This document shows, piece after piece, positions 41,801-54,779 of a stretch of DNA of 64,000 bases (position 1 is its first letter; the number at the start of each line of letters is the position of its first letter). The stretch lies in the NCBI GenBank assembly GCA_001604565.1, contig LVBV01000018.1, positions 102,458 to 166,457 of the forward strand, read 5' to 3'. The DNA comes from Puniceicoccales bacterium Verruco_01 (lineage in GTDB: Bacteria > Verrucomicrobiota > Verrucomicrobiia > Opitutales > Oceanipulchritudinaceae). Made by a program: the position numbers and the translations under genes. The notes under the pieces are model-generated. The model had not been told where the DNA came from. It saw nothing but the letters and a program-made list of their open reading frames with translations, and did no database searches.

Positions 41801-42753
41801 TGCCCGCGGATGGGCGTAGCCGGTGGCTCCTCCATTCCGGCTTGCTCCCCTTCAATGGGGCCGCGGGGGTTTGCCCGCGGATGGCACTAAAGGCAATGGT
41901 AAGGGTTGTAAGTAAAGCAACCTTCAATGGGGCCGCGGGGGTTTGCCCGCGGATGGGGGCGGAACCTTGTCGCATTGGACAAGGTTATCGACCTTCAATG
42001 GGGCCGCGGGGGTTTGCCCGCGGATGGCTGTGCTATCATGGCAGGTATAGCCTTATAGTGATAATCCTTCAATGGGGCCGCGGGGGTTTGCCCGCGGATG
42101 GACCAATAACCCGTGGACTTCCACCAAGAAACCAACATCCTTCAATGGGGCCGCGGGGGTTTGCCCGCGGATGGAATAATTCAGATTCCGAATATTCTTT
42201 AGTAGAATACCTTCAATGGGGCCGCGGGGGTTTGCCCGCGGATGGCAAGACGAAATGTCCGGTAGAATTCGACGGCAAGACCTTCAATGGGGCCGCGGGG
42301 GTTTGCCCGCGGATGGGTGTTCGTCAGTCTGCCTCTTGATAGGGAGAAGGAGTTCCTTCAATGGGGCCGCGGGGGTTTGCCCGCGGATGGTCACCGATGG
42401 TCTGCGCGTATTCTGTCCGCCATTCCCCTTCAATGGGGCCGCGGGGGTTTGCCCGCGGATGGATCGCGGAAGCCGGATAGATCAAGCATCATGTCAGCCC
42501 CCTTCAATGGGGCCGCGGGGGTTTGCCCGCGGATGGGCGATACGCGGTCGGAGTGCCAAAGCGGTCGTATGCCTTCAATGGGGCCGCGGGGGTTTGCCCG
42601 CGGATGGATCTAACAGACCGCACCTCCCGGTTTCCCTGCGTCCGCCTTCAATGGGGCCGCGGGGGTTTGCCCGCGGATGGGGATTGACTTCCTTCTCACT
42701 GGTTTTGTATCGCAAGGCCTTCAATGGGGCCGCGGGGGTTTGCCCGCGGATGG
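35801..42753 (-). CRISPR. CRISPR array, 96 repeats (36 bp) and 95 spacers (about 34-39 bp); crRNA-sense repeat CCATCCGCGGGCAAACCCCCGCGGCCCCATTGAAG(C/G)
   Basis: Hand-counted repeats; internal palindrome CCGCGGG-6-CCCGCGG; ATTGAAGC/G 3' end in the minus orientation; degenerate repeat at the left (distal) end; cas genes beyond the right end. Confidence 0.99.
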
Positions 42754-43059
42754 TCCGCGCTCGCAAGCTGTTGTTGCAGAGAGTCCTGCGCTGGCGATTG
42801 CGAGTGCGGGCGTGAAGAGCGTGGTTTTGATGAGGAGAACTGTCACAGAATCTGTCGGCGTGGTTCGGTAGTATTTTACAGTCAGACACATCGAGAGCGG
42901 GTTGGCTTTGGCGCATCACCGCCGCGCTCGCGTGCCGTGTGCTGTCAAAGACCGTTCGCGCCAGTGAATGCAATATAACCAGTCGCCAGTTTCAACACAA
43001 CCTTGTTTCGGTCACCGGGCATCCATCACAAATCGGCATCCGGCCATGACAAGATCGAT
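42754..43059 (-). promoter_or_regulatory. Putative CRISPR leader between array and cas2
   Basis: Non-coding region flanking the intact, leader-proximal end of the array. Confidence 0.75.
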
Positions 43060-43350
43060 TCACAGCACGAAACACGGAACCTCCACCTTGGCGTATTCCT
43101 GCCCGAGGGCGATGATGCGCCTCTCGCCACGCGTGTGACTCGGCCCCAGTTCGATGAAGAGGATCTGATCCTCGCTCCGGTCGATCAACTCAACGAGCCG
43201 GTGCTCCAGCTCCAGACGTTCGCGCTCGGTGAGATCGCACTCGAAGACCGAGTACTGCAAGTGCACCCCGTAATCCTTGCACGCGCGGTGCACGCGCCGC
43301 AGCCGCTTGGGATCACACACATCGTAGCTCACAATGTAGTTGGTTCGCAT
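43060..43350 (-). CDS. cas2: CRISPR-associated endonuclease Cas2
   Basis: MRTNYIVSYDVCDPKRLRRVHRACKDYGVHLQYSVFECDLTE. Confidence 0.97.
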   Translation of the reverse strand: MRTNYIVSYDVCDPKRLRRVHRACKDYGVHLQYSVFECDLTERERLELEHRLVELIDRSEDQILFIELGPSHTRGERRIIALGQEYAKVEVPCFVL

Positions 43351-43430
43351 CGCTCCACCCTTCCCTATCCGATCGCTTGCCATCCATACGAACACTCCAC
43401 CATTCACCAGGAAGCAGGCCTTTGCCAGAC

Positions 43431-45299
43431 TCAGCGTGTCGTGAACGGCACATACTGCTGGATCTCGCCCCCGAGCACCCGCGCCAGAAGGCGGAATTGC
43501 AGCTCCAACGCACGCCGGTAACTCAGCTTGTAATCGAACACCGGATGGTTGACCGTCGCCGCCATGCGCTGCTCGTATGCCATGAAGAAGGCCCGCCGCC
43601 CGTTCGCCGAAAGTGACACCGAATCGCCCGCTCGCACGAAATCCCCTTCGTTCACGCGCCCGTTGTTGATGAGCGAAATCACAATCGAGTCCACAATGAT
43701 GGCGCGGAATTCCTCCATCACGTCCAGCGCCAGTGCCGGACGCCCGAAGCGAGGCTGATGCAGGAAACCCACGTACGGATCGAACCCGCAGGCATAGGCC
43801 GCCAGAGTGCAGTCCCGCGCCAGCAGGCTGTAGCCGAGCGAGAGCATCGCGTTGACCGGATCGCGCGGAGGGCGGCGGTTGCGCGAATTGAAGTCAAACG
43901 ACAAGCCCTGCTTCGACGAGGGCGCCGCCCTGCCCTCCTCGACATCCTCGTTTCCGCGTGGCTTGAGCATACCCTGAAAATGGCTGAAGTAGGCCAGCGC
44001 CCCCGCGCCCTCGATGCCCATCAGCTCGGTGATGCTCCCAGCGCCGAGCGCCGCCTGCGCCGCAAACTTGAGGCGCTGGAGCACCTCGCGCGGCGGGGCA
44101 ATGTGATTGCGCATCAGGAGAGTGCGCTGGTTGCGCAGTTTGCCGTGCACAAACAGGCGCGCGTGGCTCAGCCGAAGCTCCGCATCCCCCGCCTGACGGA
44201 ACTGCTCGATGCGCGTGAAGACGTTCGTCAGCGAGTGCCCCCGCGTCATCCCGTAGAACCAGCCCCCGAGCGTGAAGTAGGTGATCGGGATGTCCTTCTC
44301 GCACAGCGCCTGCACGGCGGATGCCGAGAGCTGGATGGCGCCGAAGAGGGCCAGATGGTGCAGGTCCATCAGGCGGAATTCCCCAACCGGCGCTTCCTTT
44401 TCCTTTACGACGAGCGTCTCGCCCTTCTTGGAAACATACATGTGCGGGCTCTGCAAATAGAGGGCCTTCGTGTCGTCGCCCGGCGTCAACAGGCGCCGCA
44501 CATCCTCGCCCGGTTTCATCGGGCGGAGCTTGATCTCCGGCCAGCTCATGAACGGCCCGCCGCTCAAGCGGTCCACATCCACGCCCGCCACCTGCATCGG
44601 CAGCTCCATCTGCGCCGCCGGGGCATAGTCCGCCAACTCCTCGCCGCCACCGAGGGCCTCGGCAAGGTAGCGCGTCTCGTCCGGCAAGCAATGGCCCACA
44701 TGCGAACAACGCGGGCACTTCCAAGAGTGATCGAGTGGCGGCGGCAGTTCGCCAAAGCCCACACGGCGCGCCTGCGAAACGTTGTCCAGCACCCACGCCT
44801 CCAGCTCCTCCGTCAGGGCCAAGAGCACGCGCTGGCGGGTCTCGCGATAGTAGATGAACCCGGTGTCGCAGCGGTAGCCGTTGTCGCGCAGGAGCAGCAT
44901 CTGAAGGCCGAGCTGCATGCGGTCGGCCTCCCATATCTCGGGCTGGCCGTCCTCCCCGGCTTTTGGCGCACCCTTCTTGTATTCGACGGGCGAAAGCTCC
45001 GGCGGCTGCCCGTCCCCGCCCGGCTTCACTTCCACAAGATCCAGCTTCGCCGTCACGCCAAGTCGCTCCGAGGCCAGCGCCACCGAGCGCGAATGAATCG
45101 TCTCCTCCACCGCTTCGCCGGGCGCCGCGAGAGCTCCCTTGCCGGAATCAACGCGTTCGTGCTCCTGCTTGCCCTGAATCGTGTCCGCATTATGGACGAA
45201 AATCCCGAGAACAAACTGGTAATAGTAGAGCCGGGGACAGTAAACGAACTCGTTCAGCTGCCGGGCGGGAATGACCAGAGTATCGGGCGTCTCGTTCGT
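43431..45299 (-). CDS. cas4-cas1: Cas4-Cas1 fusion; N-terminus extended beyond the ORF-track GTG at 45110, start codon uncertain (candidate ACG 45299 or CTG 45278)
   Basis: Own translation upstream of 45110: TLVIPARQLNEFVYCPRLYYYQFVLGIFVHNADTIQGKQEHERVD (Cas4); Cas1 part LMDLHHLALFGAIQLSASAVQALCEKDIPITYFTLGGWFYG. Confidence 0.92.
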   Translation of the reverse strand, partial: TNETPDTLVIPARQLNEFVYCPRLYYYQFVLGIFVHNADTIQGKQEHERVDSGKGALAAPGEAVEETIHSRSVALASERLGVTAKLDLVEVKPGGDGQPPELSPVEYKKGAPKAGEDGQPEIWEADRMQLGLQMLLLRDNGYRCDTGFIYYRETRQRVLLALTEELEAWVLDNVSQARRVGFGELPPPLDHSWKCPRCSHVGHCLPDETRYLAEALGGGEELADYAPAAQMELPMQVAGVDVDRLSGGPFMSWPEIKLRPMKPGEDVRRLLTPGDDTKALYLQSPHMYVSKKGETLVVKEKEAPVGEFRLMDLHHLALFGAIQLSASAVQALCEKDIPITYFTLGGWFYGMTRGHSLTNVFTRIEQFRQAGDAELRLSHARLFVHGKLRNQRTLLMRNHIAPPREVLQRLKFAAQAALGAGSITELMGIEGAGALAYFSHFQGMLKPRGNEDVEEGRAAPSSKQGLSFDFNSRNRRPPRDPVNAMLSLGYSLLARDCTLAAYACGFDPYVGFLHQPRFGRPALALDVMEEFRAIIVDSIVISLINNGRVNEGDFVRAGDSVSLSANGRRAFFMAYEQRMAATVNHPVFDYKLSYRRALELQFRLLARVLGGEIQQYVPFTTR

Positions 45300-45319
45300 G
45301 AGGGAGCCGGAGTGGAATG

Positions 45320-47080
45320 TTAGGACGGATCGGGCGCGGGGACGAACAGGCCAAGGCCGAAGTGTGCGCCGTATCCGGAGACAATTGGACCGCGCACCTT
45401 CTCGCTGAATGTCAGCCGAAGGCCCGTGCCGAAGGCGTGTGCCGTGCGGCTGCCGTGCGCATCGGGTTCAGCGGCGTTGCCTCGCTCGCGCGTGGTCTTG
45501 AATTGGAGCCAATGAAAAGTCCGACCATCATCGAGAGAAAGAAGCTCCAAATTCTCCAGTGCGGCAATGTGCACCTTGTCCGGATCTATCTGCCCGCCCT
45601 CGCCCATCGCATTGCCGTCCTCGTGCAGCAGGCGCACCAAGTCGTGCTCCGGCGAGCCGACGGGCAGCGTCAGGCCGCCAATTTCGCCCATCTTCGCCTC
45701 GCCGTTCTTGCGCGTCTTGGGGTTGCGCACGGGCACGAAGGGCGTGAGCGAGGTCCACGACTTCGATTCGCCGAACAGCGCACAGCTTTGAAAAAAGTCC
45801 TCCGGCTGCCCTGCGGCGAGCTGCACGAGCTTCGGAGCCAGTTTGCCCGTGCCGAGAAGGCCGCGCAGGTGCGTGGCGAGGCGGCTGTGTTCGGTGAAAG
45901 CCGGATCGTCCAGACGGTTCAGGCAATCGAGCGCACGAAGGGCATCGCGATCAAAGCCGTGGCGGGAGTAAACAGTGATGTATTCAATCGCGCCCGTGCG
46001 GGTGTTGCACTCCGGCAGGATGTAGGCGTGCGAATGCGCGCTGACTCCCGTGCTGTCATTCGGGTTGCGGTCCGCGTCGCAGCCAGTGAAGGCAAAGTTC
46101 CCGGGTGCTCTGGCGCAGAGAAGTTTGTGGATCACGTCCGTGATGAGGAGCGTCTTGGTGATCTGCGGCGGCACGGTGCTGACAAGGGCGAAGCGGACGA
46201 CTTTGGGCTTGTCGCCGACCTTGCCGCGCGCCGCGCCGGGCTTGAAGCGGAAGGGTTCGGCGGGGCGTGCGTACGTCACCCAGCGCGAGCCGGGCGGCTG
46301 GCTCCAACCGGCGGCGCGCAGGGCGCCGGTCTCCGCCTGAAGGGCCACATAGATGCGGGACGGCAGGGCGTTCGCGGTCTTGGCCCTTTTTCCCTTGGCG
46401 GTGGGCGGAGTCTGCGCGGCGAGCCACGCGGCAAAGGCGTCCGGTGACTCCGGTGCCAGCAGGCGCAGGGGCTCGCGGGAGCGTCCGGCGTCGGCATCCG
46501 CGGCAAGCGGCTCGACAAGCTGCTTGCGCGGCACCGCGTCGGGGGAGATTTCCAAAAGATCGGCGTCTGCCAGGGCCTCGGCGCGGCCAAGGTAACTGAG
46601 TGAACGCAGCAGTTCCCGCAGGACGGCATTCTCCCGTTCCTCAAGTTCCACGGGCCAGAAGACGATGAGCGGCCAGAAGGCGAGCATCTCCGCCGAACTG
46701 GCGTTGACTGTGGGAACCGCCGCCCCGTTGGTTCCGGGACCGCCCACATGCACGAAGGCGTCGATCAACTTCACCGGCTTGCCGTTCACGGGCATGTAGT
46801 GCCGCGTGTGTGCGGCGGCGGTGTCCGGACTCACGCGATAGCTCGGGAGCGCGGCGGCGAGCTTTTCGACAAGGGCCGCAAAGGCGTCTTCCGACAGCGC
46901 GGGGGCAAGCTCCGGATGGACGCGTTCGACAAAGCCGCGCTTGTGGTACCATGACGCGATGAGGGCGCGCAGGATGCGCCAGGGCGCGGGCGGCCACTCG
47001 GGCACGGCCTCGTTGGCGTGCGTGCCCCATGCGGAGGAATGATACCGCCCCGAGAGGAAGCGGAAGGCAAGTGCAATCAT
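45320..47080 (-). CDS. csb2: Type I-G Csb2 (GSU0054 family, Cas5-Cas6 fusion)
   Basis: MIALAFRFLSGRYHSSAWGTHANEAVPEWPPAPWRILRALIASWY. Confidence 0.92.
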   Translation of the reverse strand: MIALAFRFLSGRYHSSAWGTHANEAVPEWPPAPWRILRALIASWYHKRGFVERVHPELAPALSEDAFAALVEKLAAALPSYRVSPDTAAAHTRHYMPVNGKPVKLIDAFVHVGGPGTNGAAVPTVNASSAEMLAFWPLIVFWPVELEERENAVLRELLRSLSYLGRAEALADADLLEISPDAVPRKQLVEPLAADADAGRSREPLRLLAPESPDAFAAWLAAQTPPTAKGKRAKTANALPSRIYVALQAETGALRAAGWSQPPGSRWVTYARPAEPFRFKPGAARGKVGDKPKVVRFALVSTVPPQITKTLLITDVIHKLLCARAPGNFAFTGCDADRNPNDSTGVSAHSHAYILPECNTRTGAIEYITVYSRHGFDRDALRALDCLNRLDDPAFTEHSRLATHLRGLLGTGKLAPKLVQLAAGQPEDFFQSCALFGESKSWTSLTPFVPVRNPKTRKNGEAKMGEIGGLTLPVGSPEHDLVRLLHEDGNAMGEGGQIDPDKVHIAALENLELLSLDDGRTFHWLQFKTTRERGNAAEPDAHGSRTAHAFGTGLRLTFSEKVRGPIVSGYGAHFGLGLFVPAPDPS

Positions 47081-50440
<3,360 letters not shown>

Positions 50441-50444
<4 letters not shown>

Positions 50445-53185
50445 ACGGCGGCCTCCTTGTTTTCCGGAGTGTCGGCTTCCTTGGAGGCCCGTGCGTCGGC
50501 GGCGCGCAGGAGCGTTTCCAGCAGGGCGAGGCGGAAGGGGCCGATGCGGTTGCGCAGTTCGAGAGTCATTTCCAGCCACGAGGGCCGGTTGTACGAGCCG
50601 CTGCCCATGCGCATCGGCGACAGGTCGAGGGAAATCGGCTTGTCCACTACGAGCCGCCCGTCCCTGCCGTCCGGCAGTTCCATCGGCAACTGGCCAACGG
50701 CGGGCAGCGTGTCGTTCTGCCAGATTCCGCGCGCGAAAAGCGGTTCGCCACCGGCGGTGTTTGCCGGCACGGCCTCGCCCGGCATGGAGCGGAGGGAGAG
50801 GCGCACCTTGCCGTGGTGAGCGGCGATGAGGTAGGCGACAAGGGCGCGCGTCTGCGGATCCAAATCCTTTGCGGCATCCGAGCCGAGCCAGCCGAGCGCC
50901 GAGGCCAGCTCGTGCCGGAACTGTTTGCGGCAGTAGCGGGCCATCTTCGAGCGGCCCGTATCATCCTTCCCGCTCTTGGCGAGGATGGGCTGACCGGAAA
51001 GGGATGCCGCCGCGATCTCATACACGGCATCCGGCTCAAGCGTCTTTCCGCCTTCGTCCTTATCATATCCCCGCACGGCGAGCTGGAAGACCGGGTGGGC
51101 CTTGCCCGCGTCGTGCCAGATGGCCGCCGTCCGCAGCGCCGCACGCTCCGCATCGCTCACGGCGAGCGTCGCCATCACGCGGGAAGTTTCCACAAGCACC
51201 GCGCGCGTGTGGTCGAAGAGTTCCTGCGCATCCCGTGCGCCGCCGCTGGCGTATTCCTCGCCCGCGTTGTGCTCCCGTCCGAAGGGAATGCCCGTGTCAT
51301 CAGTCGGACGTATCCACTCGGGCATGTTGAGCCGCTCGACCGCGCCACTCTTCTTGTTCTTCTTCTCCTCGCCGACAAGGCCTGTCCAGCCGAGCGCGTC
51401 CTCATAGCCGCCCGCAAGGCGCGGCAGTAGGTACATGCGCCCGGCAACGACATTGTCATATTCGCCCACGCTGCGCCATTCGCCCTCGACGGCGTCCCAG
51501 GTCCATGCGTTGAGGCTCTCCGCCGGCTTTGCGTGCGTCTTGCCGAGCTTCTTGACAAAATCCTTGAAGCGACCGATGCCGACGCGGCAGAGTTCCGCAC
51601 GCACCGGTTGCATGATTTCCTTCGCATTCAGATCGTCCGCCTTCACACCGCGCGGCAATTCGCGCCAGAACACGAACACGTCCGCGCTCTCCGCGTCGGC
51701 ATCGCGCACGTAGCGCGATACGTCGATGTCCGCGCCGGAAAGGTCCGGCGTCGTGTCGAAAAGGTCCAGCAGGTCTTTGCGCCGCAGCACGGGGCGCACT
51801 TTGGTTTCAGGCCTCGCGGTGATGGCGGTCAGGCTCGCGGGCCCGGCGTCGCCCCCCTCGCCCATCCCGACGAGTAGCGATCGGCATTCGGCGATGCGAT
51901 CGGCATCGTACGGCAGGGCAAGTTCCACCGCCGCCTTGTCGTCCGTCTTTTCAAAGTCGATCCAGAAAATGCGCGCGCCCTCGATCCTGCCCCGGCGGTT
52001 GCAACGCCCGGCCCGCTGCACAAAGCTGCTCCACGGGCAGAGTTCCGTGAAGAGAGTCGTGGCGGAGAGGTCGAGCCCCGCCTCCACCACCTGCGTTGCA
52101 ACCACGACGCCCGCAAAGGGAGGCTCGCCCGCAAGCCGTTTCATGAAGGCGTCGCGTTCATTCGGGCGGAAGCGGGAATGCAACAGCAGACACTCGTCCG
52201 CCCGGTTCGCCCCCAGAAGCGCCTTCACGCTCTTGAACACCTCCTGAGCGCGGCTGACTCGGTTCACGATGACAAGCGTCAGACCTGGTTTTTCCGCGTA
52301 AGCCGCGCACACCTTCTCCGCAAGGGCCTTGGCATAGCCGGTTTCGTCCTTCGGGGTCAGCTTCACACCCGCAGCGTGCAGGGCCTTGGCCGCGTTGAGC
52401 CGCGTCGCCACATCTGGGATGGCACGGTCTTCCGGCTCAAGTTCCACATGCTTAACCATCGTCAGCGAATCGCGGAAATCCACCGTAGCCAGCCTGCCCG
52501 CGTCGAGCGTCGCGCTCATCCACCAGGTCGCACACCCCGTACCGCCGATCTTCTCCCTCAAACCCTGAAGCTGCGCGCCCGTCTCAACGCCCACGCCCAT
52601 CAGCTGCACCTCGTCCATCACCCAGAGGCAGTCGTTGTTGAGCAGCGCAAAGTGCATCGGCCAGCGGTGTGAGTTCATCGCATAGCCACGATTCAGCGCG
52701 CGGGAAAGGAGCATGTCCTGGGTGCCGATGATGATGGCCGGAGCTTCCGGCGAAAGATCCCAGTCACGGGAATCCGCGGAGGACTCGACACCGCCCATGA
52801 GGACGATCGGGCCGCGTGCGACAAGCTCCGCAAGCAGCTTCGCCGCACGTTCACCAAGACCCAGCTTACCGTTACGCTGTGCTGCGGAGAGGTTGGCGAG
52901 CCACAGCGCCACATCGGCCTGCGTCTGCTCCACAAGCGAGCGCATCGGCAGGCAGTAAACAAGCCTGCGCGGCCAGAGAGAGGCCGCATCGTCACCCAGC
53001 TGATTCCAGAGCCAGGCAAGCACAACCGCCGCCGTCTTACCCATGCCGGTGGGGACATTGATCCGGCAGTTCGGAACGCTGTGACCAGGGTTCGACTGCA
53101 AAGCGTATGCGAGTTTCTCCTGAAAGGCGAACGGATGTGCGCCGCCATATGCGGCAGAAAAGAAAAACGCATATTCAACGCTCAT
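50441..53185 (-). CDS. cas3: Cas3 helicase with C-terminal HD nuclease domain (type I-G arrangement); ORF opens at 53230
   Basis: NVPTGMGKTAAVVLAWLW, WVMDEVQLMG, STTLFTELCPWSSFVQRAGRCNRRG; C-term AAIWHDAGKAHPVFQ. Confidence 0.93.
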
Positions 53186-53196
53186 CTTGCCAACGT

Positions 53197-53224
53197 ATGA
53201 TACAGGCTCGCGGATTATTGTCAA
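53197..53224 (-). promoter_or_regulatory. Sigma70-like promoter of the cas operon: TTGACA-16-TATCAT
   Basis: Minus-strand TTGACA (53224-53219), 16 bp, TATCAT (53202-53197), 11 nt before ATG 53185. Confidence 0.65.
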
Positions 53225-53424
53225 TAACACACCTCATGTTCTGTTGCAGCATGTGGTCACCTCGAACAACTGGTTTCGTAGCGAGAACGAGGATTTGCTG
53301 ATGAATGGCAAGGCTTCGGAAGTGAGTCGTATTGGAGGAAATCCGGCGAACTTCCGAAACGCCGCCGGCCACCGCAAAGACCGTTCGCAGCAGAAATCAA
53401 GGTTGTTCGGGTTGCCCCAATTAA

Positions 53425-54779
53425 CAGTCTGCTGAAAAAGTCGGCGATAGCGGCGGGTTGAGATTGCCTGCGACGAGGCGGCGTGAGACAAATTCTCATG
53501 CGAGGAAGAGCTGCGATGGAAACGGGACAATCTGCCTGATCAACGTGGAGGCGCGGCTTGGCGCCGACCATCCGCTGCGGGAAGTGAAGCGGATGTGCAA
53601 AGAGGTGTTGAAGGCGCTGGAGCCGGACTTTGCGCGGATGGTTGCGGCGAAGGGCAGGCCGAGCATCCCGCCGGAGCGGCTGTTGATGGCGTGAGTTCTG
53701 ATGTGCCTGTACGGAGTGCGCTCGTGCCGGAGATTCGCCGAGGAGCTGCCGTTCAATCTGCGCGTGCAAGTGGTTTCTGGACATGAATCCGGACGAGGAG
53801 GGCTTCGACGCGTCGAGTTTCTCAAAGAATCTGGGACGAATGCGGACGGGGCACCTCAAGCGAGCTGTTTTTCGCCAAGGTTGTGGAACTGGCGAGGTCA
53901 CACGGCTGGGCGAGCGACGAGCACTTTTCGGTGGACGGGACGCTGATCGAGGCGTGGGCGAGCGTGAAGAGCTTCCGCAGGAAAGACGAACCGCCGCCGC
54001 CGCCCGGGCAGGGCAACGGGTGGGTGGATTTCAAGGGCGAGAAGCGGAGCAACGAAACGAACGCCTCGACGACCGACCCGGAGGCGAAACTGGTGAAGTA
54101 CAGCGCCGGCGACGCGGCGAAACTGCGCTACGCGCTGCACGCGGTGAGCGAGAACCGCAACGGGCTGCTCGTGCTCCTAGACGTGAAACAGGCGGTGGGC
54201 GAAGGCTGCGCGGAGCACGAGGCAGCGAGCGATCAGCTGGACGAACTGACGTATCGCGGCTTCAACGTGCAAACGGTGGGAGCGGACAAGGGGTATCACA
54301 CGAAGGCTTGTGTGCAGGATTGCCGCGACCGTGCAATCGCTCCGCACGTGGCGCGGGTGAAAGGGCGCAAAACGCCGGGCCTCGACGGACGGACGGCACG
54401 GAGCACTGGCTACAAACTGAGCCAGCGGCTGCGCAAACGGATCGAGGAAAACTTCGGCTGGATGAAGGCGTTCGGGAACTTCCGCAAAAGCCGGTGGAAA
54501 GGGGCGGAGAAGACGAACTTTGTGGCGCAGTTTGTTGGGGCTACGTGCAACCTGATGCGGATGGCGAAACTGTCGCTTGCGGAGGCAAACCTGCCGCTAC
54601 AACCCGCGGCGGCATGAAGCCGCTATAGGCTCCGCCATGCCCCGATGCCTCGAAAACGAGGCAAATCGGGCAGGAAAACCCAGAAAACACGACGTATTGC
54701 TCCAAAATCGGTCTCAAACACGTTTCATTGAGAGCACGGTCCCATCGTCGCGACTGATTGGGCATTTTTCAACGGACTG
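53425..54779 (+). mobile_element. Decayed IS5-superfamily insertion sequence with imperfect terminal inverted repeats
   Basis: IR-L CAGTCTGCTGAAAAA 53425-53439, IR-R complement CAGTCCGTTGAAAAA 54765-54779; flanks TTAA and CTAA. Confidence 0.75.
53458..54617 (+). pseudogene. IS5/IS1182-like transposase with in-frame TGA (53692) and two frameshifts
   Basis: Fragments RRFAEELPFNLRVQ / WFLDMNPDEEGFDASSFSKNLGRMR / VVELARSHGWASDEHFSVDGTLIEAWASVKSFRRKD...RIEENFGWMKAFGNFRKSR lie in three frames. Confidence 0.85.

Noticed and set aside
35801-42753. Two or three separate arrays joined together
   Set aside because: Spacing is continuous and variants are single substitutions; sequential mutation is simpler, though recombination is kept as an alternative in the finding.
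35801-42753. Self-targeting spacers against this window
   Set aside because: None noticed by eye, but an exhaustive search was not possible; a BLASTn of all 95 spacers versus the genome is needed.
35731-42815. Dozens of ORFs in the array (MGPRGFARGW / IRGQTPAAPLK repeat proteins)
   Set aside because: They are six-frame read-through of CRISPR repeats and spacers; no start context and all frames equally open.
42754-43059. tracrRNA or an extra small gene in the leader
   Set aside because: Type I-G does not use tracrRNA and no anti-repeat sequence was seen.
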